Shown piece after piece: positions 58,670 through 64,000 of a stretch of DNA of 64,000 nucleotides. Numbering within the stretch: position 1 is the first letter of the stretch; every line of letters starts with the position of its first letter. This stretch comes from Phoronis australis. Lineage: Eukaryota > Phoronida > Phoronidae. The translations under genes and the position numbers were made by a program. The notes beneath the pieces are model-generated. The model saw nothing but the letters and a program-made list of their open reading frames with translations. It was not told the DNA's origin and searched no databases. The DNA is taken from the NCBI GenBank assembly GCA_002633005.1, contig NMRA01000013.1, positions 1,657,095 to 1,721,094 on the forward strand, written 5' to 3'.

Positions 58670-58816
58670 AGTATCGAGTCGGGCGTCATCGTGGTAAGCG
58701 TTACGGGCTGGGCTGAAGACGGTGTCATATCTGATCAAGTCTAACATCTTCTGTCTGAGTTCCACCTCCTTTAGGTCCAGTAGGTTTAGGGGAGGGGGTA
58801 GGACCCACACCATTGG
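58670..58816 (-). CDS. Probable internal exon of an unrecognised gene
   Basis: 147 nt (49 codons, phase 0 in and out) between 'atttttgtggatag' and 'GATACT|gtaagtcg'. The product is compositionally protein-like: 'LLDLKEVELRQKMLDLIRYD', then 'TVFSPARNAYHDDARLDT', suggesting an amphipathic helix followed by a polar loop. I do not recognise the family. The gene would run divergently from the sulfotransferase. Confidence 0.45.
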
Positions 58817-59709
58817 CTATCCACAAAAATAAATTGTAACATGACCCGGATATGCATAGTGTATGATGTTGTTGGCATGTGCATGCTTGTATGTGCTCGG
58901 GTGTTGGGCGCTGATATCACATCCGAATGAAAAAGTTGGCCTCCCTCTCATGATATCCTAGAATCGGGCCGCCACTGGGTCTCCCGCACGTTTTCTCTGT
59001 GCAACATTTTTTCGCTTATGTAAAATTCTCTTTGGGCTTCGTTTTTGAGCTTTTCAAAAAAGTCCCTTTATTAACTCATTTGTCCCTGCATTTTTTCCGA
59101 TTTCAGTGTAGGAATTGTGCAATGAGTCTTTCCAATTAAGCCGGTTGCCCTTTTCGACTCATTTTATTGGTGACAGACCCACAAGCAAATGTTTGCACTG
59201 CATTCTTCAACTACGTAATCAAGATTCCATTGAAGCACAACACTTCAATAGTTTTTTGGGGTTATTCCAGATCGACTTGTGTTCGTGGGCTACTTAAAAC
59301 ATGGTTTTACTCAACCGACTCCCTGGTCTCTCAAAACCAAGGTTTCAAGTTATTAAGTTACCTTGGTGAAATGCGAGTTATTCCCATAATTAGACCAGGT
59401 TTAAGACTTTCTCTTCCAATAGGCCATAGCGAAAGCCAAGCGTTTGTTTATTCGTCTTTGAATCGAAAATGGATCTATGAGCATTATCAGGAAGAGATGG
59501 TTATCTCTTCCTGGCATTATGAATAATTCACGTAACTTGGACTGTGCGACACTAGAACGGCCTGTTTTCTTCGTCTTCATTTGATGAAGTTTTGTTTACT
59601 CAAGAACGTACCTTCTATATATAGTGACTGGTATTACTTTGGTGGTATAAGCCTTCTCAATAAGGTACGTGTGACTTGAGCGAGCAATATTATTCCTGGT
59701 CAAGAGAGG
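58817..59709. other. Intergenic, no gene supported
   Basis: A 119-codon plus frame at 59167-59526 has no recognisable domain. A 10-bp-stem hairpin 'caggaagaga..tctcttcctg' lies at 59488-59513; its 'ggttatctcttcctg' half recurs at about 34186. Confidence 0.4.
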
Positions 59710-59716
59710 TATAAAA
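59710..59716 (+). promoter_or_regulatory. TATA box of the WSC-sulfotransferase gene
   Basis: 'tataaaa' 332 bp upstream of the preferred start codon. It predicts transcription start near 59738, just where the long reading frame opens. A five-codon upstream ORF follows at 59786-59803. Confidence 0.5.
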
Positions 59717-60041
59717 CGCGTGTTTATCGATCTCTGCAGTGCAGAACATTTCGGAAAGTAGTCCGCAAGTATATAGGTACTTTCCATGTATAGTATCGTC
59801 TGAGCTAAGTAAACACCAGTTTTACATAATGTATTTATATTCCAATACAGTCACCGATATGTCATACGTAAGGCCTATGTGTATTCTTTCAGTCGCAGAG
59901 TTGATGGGTGATCGCCACAACGCTCATGTTAAAACGGTGCTAGCATTTAACAGATCGTCGGGACGCATAGCTATTAACGCAGTGAACACTTGTCGAGACC
60001 TGATCATCAAGTTGAACTGCCAGCACTTGGAACTGAAAGAG

Positions 60042-61484
60042 ATGCTTCGACGAGGTATATGCCGTCAGGTTTTTGAAGTGCGAGTATGGTTGTTAGCCCT
60101 TGCCATTACTAGTATAGTCATATTTTGCGAAAATGTATTTCTCACCCACCAGTTCCCTCGAAAAAGAGAAGTTGTCAGATTGAAAAGTGTTCGCTCTAAC
60201 TCACGTGCTAGAGACGAGGACGACCAACTGGTGTCTGACAAATCAGCAAGTATAAACTATAACCGCGGCATGACAAATGATGCTGTGAACGGTACAGAAG
60301 TAGAAACCCCATATTACCTCGGCTGCTGGCTCGTGCCCACAGCAAAGCACAAAAAGAAGTCGAAAAACCTGACTCCAGGAAGGTGCATAAAACATTGTTC
60401 TAGACACCAGAGAAGATACGCAGTGATCAATAACGGAAACCAGTGCGGCTGCGAAAATCTATTGCACGAATACGTCACCGGAAGTGATTGCAACAAGCCT
60501 TGTGCTGGCCAAGGAAACTTCGATTGTGGTGGTCGCTACACGTCTAGTGTCTACGTCGTAAATGAGGTATATCCGTCTTTGCTCTTACACGACGGCGAGC
60601 CGCGGAAGGTTTTGCTTCTGGCGTACATGAGGACAGGGTCTACGTTTACATCGCAAATGTTTAGCACGTACGCAGATTCCTTTTACATTTTTGAGCCTTT
60701 TTTTAGACTCGAAAAACTGAAGCACTTGTCTGTCATTCAAAACCTCTTTAGCTGCCAGTTCCAACAAGTTCCTAAGGACGTGCTCATACGTCAATGGAAT
60801 TATTGGCACAGACATCATATGCAAAAATCCTTGTCGCACTTTTTCTCCTGCATGACGAAGTTGCGTTTAGAAGGTTATTATCGCTGTCTGCCATTGGCAA
60901 CAGTTGCATGTGAAAGGTCTACATTAAGAATCATCAAAGAGATAGAGATCACCATGGACGCTGCCGTTACCATGCAACAGTTGATACCTGATTTATACGT
61001 GTTTCACCTCGTTCGCGACCCCCGAGCCGTGACAAACTCTCGTTTGAAAGTACAAGAGAGAAACACTCCACGACATTTAGATAAATACTGCAATGACGTT
61101 CTCAAAGATATAATGGCCTCAACCAAGATTCCTAGGGAAAATTTCTATTTTTTGCAATATGAAAAAATATCGGAACATCCGTTGGAAACTGTGGAATCGC
61201 TGTATAACTTTATAAACATGACCTTGACGCAGGAGGTCCTGGAATGGGTAAAAACTGCAACGGGAATGAAAGACAAATGCCGTGGCGTGAAGTGCATTAG
61301 AAACTACAGCACTATGCGGAAAAACTCGTCCGCAACAGCTTACAAATGGAAAGCTTCTATTTCATACAAGATTGTTCGTTACGTAGACTCGCGATGCAAG
61401 AAGGTTTATAGACAACTAGGATATTTACCTGTGCTAAGTGAACACGAACTCAGAAACCCACTTTTTAAACACAGAACGTGGTGA
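60042..61484 (+). CDS. WSC-domain carbohydrate sulfotransferase (Golgi type II membrane protein)
   Basis: 480 residues, intron-less. A short basic cytoplasmic tail and one membrane anchor (15-34) are followed by a WSC domain (about 90-172: 'YYLGCW', 'GNQCGCENLL', 'FDCGGRYTSSVYVV', paired Cys). Residues 188-465 form a sulfotransferase domain of the Gal/GalNAc/GlcNAc 6-O family (CHST1/3-like). The PAPS 5'-phosphosulfate loop 'RTGSTF' is at 196-201, 'YIFEPFF' follows, and the 3'-phosphate motif 'LVRDPRAVTNSR' is at 323-334. It would transfer sulfate from PAPS to a luminal glycan; WSC probably binds carbohydrate. N-glycosylation sequons NGT, NMT, NYS and NSS are present. Start: Met at 60042 places the anchor conventionally with G at -3. 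The frame is open from 59739 and an ATG at 59829 (A at -3) would add 71 residues. Confidence 0.92.
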   Translation: MLRRGICRQVFEVRVWLLALAITSIVIFCENVFLTHQFPRKREVVRLKSVRSNSRARDEDDQLVSDKSASINYNRGMTNDAVNGTEVETPYYLGCWLVPTAKHKKKSKNLTPGRCIKHCSRHQRRYAVINNGNQCGCENLLHEYVTGSDCNKPCAGQGNFDCGGRYTSSVYVVNEVYPSLLLHDGEPRKVLLLAYMRTGSTFTSQMFSTYADSFYIFEPFFRLEKLKHLSVIQNLFSCQFQQVPKDVLIRQWNYWHRHHMQKSLSHFFSCMTKLRLEGYYRCLPLATVACERSTLRIIKEIEITMDAAVTMQQLIPDLYVFHLVRDPRAVTNSRLKVQERNTPRHLDKYCNDVLKDIMASTKIPRENFYFLQYEKISEHPLETVESLYNFINMTLTQEVLEWVKTATGMKDKCRGVKCIRNYSTMRKNSSATAYKWKASISYKIVRYVDSRCKKVYRQLGYLPVLSEHELRNPLFKHRTW

Positions 61485-62412
61485 CTTTAGTATTTATTTA
61501 GTGACGTGAAATCAATTGTATCAAAGGGACCCATAGTGCTCTAAATATGCTATAGTAGAGGATATCCTCCAAATGTTCTGAGTGCTACACGCATTGGTCA
61601 GTGGGCTTTGATTTGTAGATAACACTTAGCTCTTATGCTTGGTTTCACCTGGAAATTTACGTTGTTCTTGTATGGCACACGCACTCTATGTTTCGCCATA
61701 GTGGGCAATAACTAAAACCCCATGGGTTTGGTCAAAAATCAACTTTTGATCCGACCACTTAGGCCTACTGTTACATCATCTTTTGCCTTACTCATATAAA
61801 AACTAATTTCTAGGTTTGAGAAGAACTAGAGCGTCATATATAAGGCCAAGCCCATTCAGTTGCTTGTCACGGCGGGTTAATTTCGTTCACCAACTGAATG
61901 CACTAAGCCCCTGTGGCGGTCAGGGAAACGCCAAGTGATTTATTGCAACAATTTCAAGCCAAACAAAGGATAATAACACATTGGGGATTGTTGGAAGAAC
62001 AGATACGCCTATAAAGAAAGGTGATGATTTTAACACCATAACATATGGTTTACAACGTCTTTACGGAAAGGACGAAGAGCAGCCTCAAGAGCTCTATTGA
62101 TTCAGAACCACGTCAATTGTATAATGTGGCATGCAAACATAGAAGACATATAGGGATAGCATAGTGCATTCTGATGACTGTTTATTTCACATTCAGCATA
62201 TTCCAGAGTTCCACGTGCATTTTTCTAACCTCAGATTTCTCTTCGGAGGTGAAAGTTATTACCAATCACGACCAGTCATTCTTCAGTTTGAAATTCACAT
62301 GAACTGCCGGCAGATAACGTTCACCTCCGAGAAGAAATTTGAGGATACGACTGAAAACTCCCAAACGGTTTTCCAAATGGCATGGTTGCACAGAAACGCC
62401 GTGTTCGTTTGT
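61485..62412. other. Convergent intergenic region
   Basis: Lies between the 3' ends of the sulfotransferase (plus) and the fibrinogen-related gene (minus). No canonical AATAAA was seen for the sulfotransferase within 500 bp. Confidence 0.5.
62181..62186 (-). terminator. Candidate polyadenylation signal of the fibrinogen-related gene
   Basis: AATAAA on the minus strand, about 230 bp beyond the stop codon at 62413. Confidence 0.5.
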
Positions 62413-62669
62413 TCATTTCTCGGGTTGGTACCCGACAGGTCGGATCATCATGTTTGTTCTCTTCAATGATTTGTGGAAGCCTCTGAAAGTGTTCCAGATG
62501 ACACCCTGGTAGCCGTTTTTGTTACCGTACTGCCCGTTCAGACTGGAGTGGGCACACGCGTTGTACCACCACGCACCTATCCAGCGGACAGCACAAGACT
62601 TGGACCAATGGTCGTTGTCTCTATCTTTGGTGCTAAAGGCTTGTCCGTTGTGGTAATTAAGGGAATTAC
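62413..62669 (-). CDS. Fibrinogen-related domain protein, last coding exon
   Basis: The acceptor 'caactcttttag' is followed by 84 residues that are unmistakable fibrinogen C-terminal domain: 'NSLNYHNGQAFSTKDRDNDH', then 'SCAVRWIGAWWYNACAHSSL' and 'NGQYGNKNGYQGVIWNTFRG', ending 'MMIRPVGYQPEK' and TGA (62413-62415). The D-x-D calcium-site segment (KDRDND) and the C-terminal disulfide Cys pair (SCAV, NACA) are present. Such proteins are usually secreted or membrane-bound recognition molecules of the ficolin/angiopoietin-like type. Plus-strand frames at 62164-62469 and 62473-62673 are antisense shadows. Upstream exons lie to the right and are only partly visible. Confidence 0.9.
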
Positions 62670-63360
62670 CTAAAAGAGTTGACAGTTAAAATGTTCAATG
62701 AACTGTTTGTTTTCATTTCAAAATTAACATTCCCTTGTCCCCAAAGCGTTTTTCTCGGTTTTCAATTGAAGAGTTTTTACATAACATATGAAACATTGAG
62801 GTATAAATGGTCTTACATAAAATGTTGGTAAGAACAACCGTCAGATTAGCTTGATAACGTTAGCAAACAAGTGTTCGGAAATAGTGGAAGCGACATCGGG
62901 ATTCTTTAAAACAAGAAAAGCTCTACACGCACTGACTCGTAGCAGACATAACTAACTTTTTTGGTTAGTTCTACTCATTGACAAATGTGGTTCATCAGTC
63001 TTTATTTTGTTGTGCAATATTGTAAAGAATCAACGACATACTAAGGTTTTTGGGGAAAGTCATTTTTGTTCAAAAATCACATCGTCTGATCAACTGCAGC
63101 TCACTTTCGTATTATTACCACAGAAAGTCAGCCTTGGCATCCAGCCGTAGAAGACAAAAAGGTTTTGCAGCTAACTGTACCAGGAATAACCACTGTACTG
63201 TACTGTGGTCAGATATAAGGCTGGACATTGTCAACTAAGACACGAGAGGGAAGCACTATAAATTAAACTGATTGGCATTAAACTGAAAAGTTTAATTGCG
63301 TGTACGTAATTGCAGTTTTGCATGAATGAAAACATTACAAATACAGCAGTTTGTATTTAC

Positions 63361-63418
63361 CTGCGTTGCCAGAATAGGAGCCAATGGGGCTATTCGGAAA
63401 ATTCTCCTCGCGATGTCG
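63361..63418 (-). CDS. Fibrinogen-related protein, penultimate exon (3' end secure, 5' end tentative)
   Basis: Ends 'GSYSGNAG' at the donor 'AACGCAG|gtaaat'. Joined to the next exon this gives 'YSGNAG/NSLNYHNG', exactly the fibrinogen-domain consensus order. The 5' boundary ('gtacagcag', 63419) is a guess; the upstream residues do not match the family well. The preceding domain exons are not visible within the window. Confidence 0.5.
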
Positions 63419-63442
63419 CTGCTGTACTAGTGGTGATTGAAT

Positions 63443-63452
63443 TGCGCATGCG
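63443..63452 (+). promoter_or_regulatory. NRF1-like site TGCGCATGCG
   Basis: A palindromic match to the NRF1 core, common in proximal animal promoters. It sits 32 bp before the ATG at 63484 and is isolated in AT-rich sequence. Confidence 0.45.
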
Positions 63453-63483
63453 TGGCTGTCTGCATGTAAACAACTGGTAAAAG

Positions 63484-63713
63484 ATGGAATTTTTATCAAA
63501 ATACGTCGTCGCGCTAAGCCTTATTACTGCTAATTTCCCTGTTGCAAGTCTTCGAAAGGTGGACACAAATTCCCAAAAGACCTAATGTTACTATATTCGT
63601 GGACAATTGCGGTAAACAGGGTCAACTAACTGACAAAAAGTGTGTGGATGCTGAAGCCCCGTGTGTGCTCTATGACTACGCAGTTCCATTCGGAGACTAC
63701 ACAACATTACTTG
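63484..63713 (+). CDS. 5' end of an unrecognised, probably secreted protein (frame change inside)
   Basis: ATG 63484 opens a signal-peptide-like start ('MEFLSKYVVALSLITANFPV') that stops after 33 codons. The next frame over is open from 63518 and continues 'FERWTQIPKRPNVTIFVDNC', 'GKQGQLTDKKCVDAEAPCVL' and 'YDYAVPFGDYTTLL', to a strong donor 'CTTG|gtaagt' at 63713/63714. Either there is a one-base assembly or true frameshift near 63515-63545, or the second part is a separate exon with acceptor 'ctaatttccctgttgcaag' at 63547. The paired Cys residues suit a secreted protein. Family not recognised. The gene is cut by the window end. Confidence 0.45.
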
Positions 63714-64000
63714 GTAAGTTTTTAGCAATCACTTTCTATCAACATCGTTCGGTGATGTTATCCCCTCCAGTTACCCCACTGAATAACTGGTTTATTGAGT
63801 GGAACTAAGTGTTTCTTTTTGGAAACTCACCCGATGCCGGGTAGGCGCTAGCAGCACATATTCATATTGTCCTGGGTGGGAGTGCTCCCAAAATAAGAGG
63901 TGTATGGTACGTGATGCACAGAAGTCAAGAGTGACTTTTTCACAGCAGTTTCTCTTCAAAACTATGCTGTTTCCAATAAAATTCTCTAGATGAGTGAGTT

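Noticed and set aside
59167-59526. 119-codon plus-strand frame upstream of the sulfotransferase
   Set aside because: No recognisable features; ends before the TATA box and contains a hairpin repeat.
62164-62673. Two plus-strand open frames
   Set aside because: They are antisense to the fibrinogen-domain exon (from 62413) and its 3' UTR and show no domain of their own.

Overview
The window looks like AT-rich nuclear DNA from an invertebrate animal. Genes are split by GT-AG introns of 0.7-4 kb, intergenic space is wide, and many decayed DNA transposons and MITE-like foldbacks are present. The best-supported genes are a klf5-type Kruppel-like factor, a WSC-domain carbohydrate sulfotransferase, a fibrinogen-related protein and double-hotdog thioesterase-like genes. 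Together they suggest an invertebrate deuterostome (hemichordate, echinoderm or cephalochordate). That placement is inference; there is no diagnostic marker. Single N characters at 33972, 36902, 41384 and 54941 look like collapsed assembly gaps.

Layout. 1-19.6 kb: no supported gene. It holds a degenerate tandem repeat (638-1440), three copies of one dispersed repeat (two direct, one inverted with an internal 15-bp minisatellite) and an AT palindrome. 19.6-31.2 kb: a complete four-exon klf5 orthologue on the minus strand, with recognisable splice sites, 3' signals and a CCAAT/GC-box promoter. 31.3-37 kb: MITE, Penelope-like and integrase-like relics. 37.2-45.3 kb: two related minus-strand double-hotdog proteins separated by a broken pogo/Tigger-type DDE transposon whose reading frame also carries an OTU cysteine-protease domain and a C-terminal PHD-like finger. 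This composite is the most unusual object in the window. Next to it is a 0.58-kb direct duplication on either side of a gap. 48.5-53.5 kb: a phase-compatible chain of small candidate minus-strand exons, two of which look duplicated from each other. 53.6-54.7 kb: a nested pair of non-autonomous transposons. 56.9-58.8 kb: one good and one weak minus-strand exon of an unrecognised gene. 59.7-61.5 kb: an intact WSC-sulfotransferase gene on the plus strand behind a TATA box. 62.4-63.4 kb: the 3' exons of a fibrinogen-related gene (minus). 63.44-63.7 kb: an NRF1-like site and the first exon or exons of an unrecognised secreted-type gene running off the right edge.

The genes do not form a pathway. 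klf5 is a nuclear regulator, the sulfotransferase acts in the Golgi, the fibrinogen-domain protein is probably extracellular, and the hotdog pair is probably metabolic (acyl thioester chemistry).
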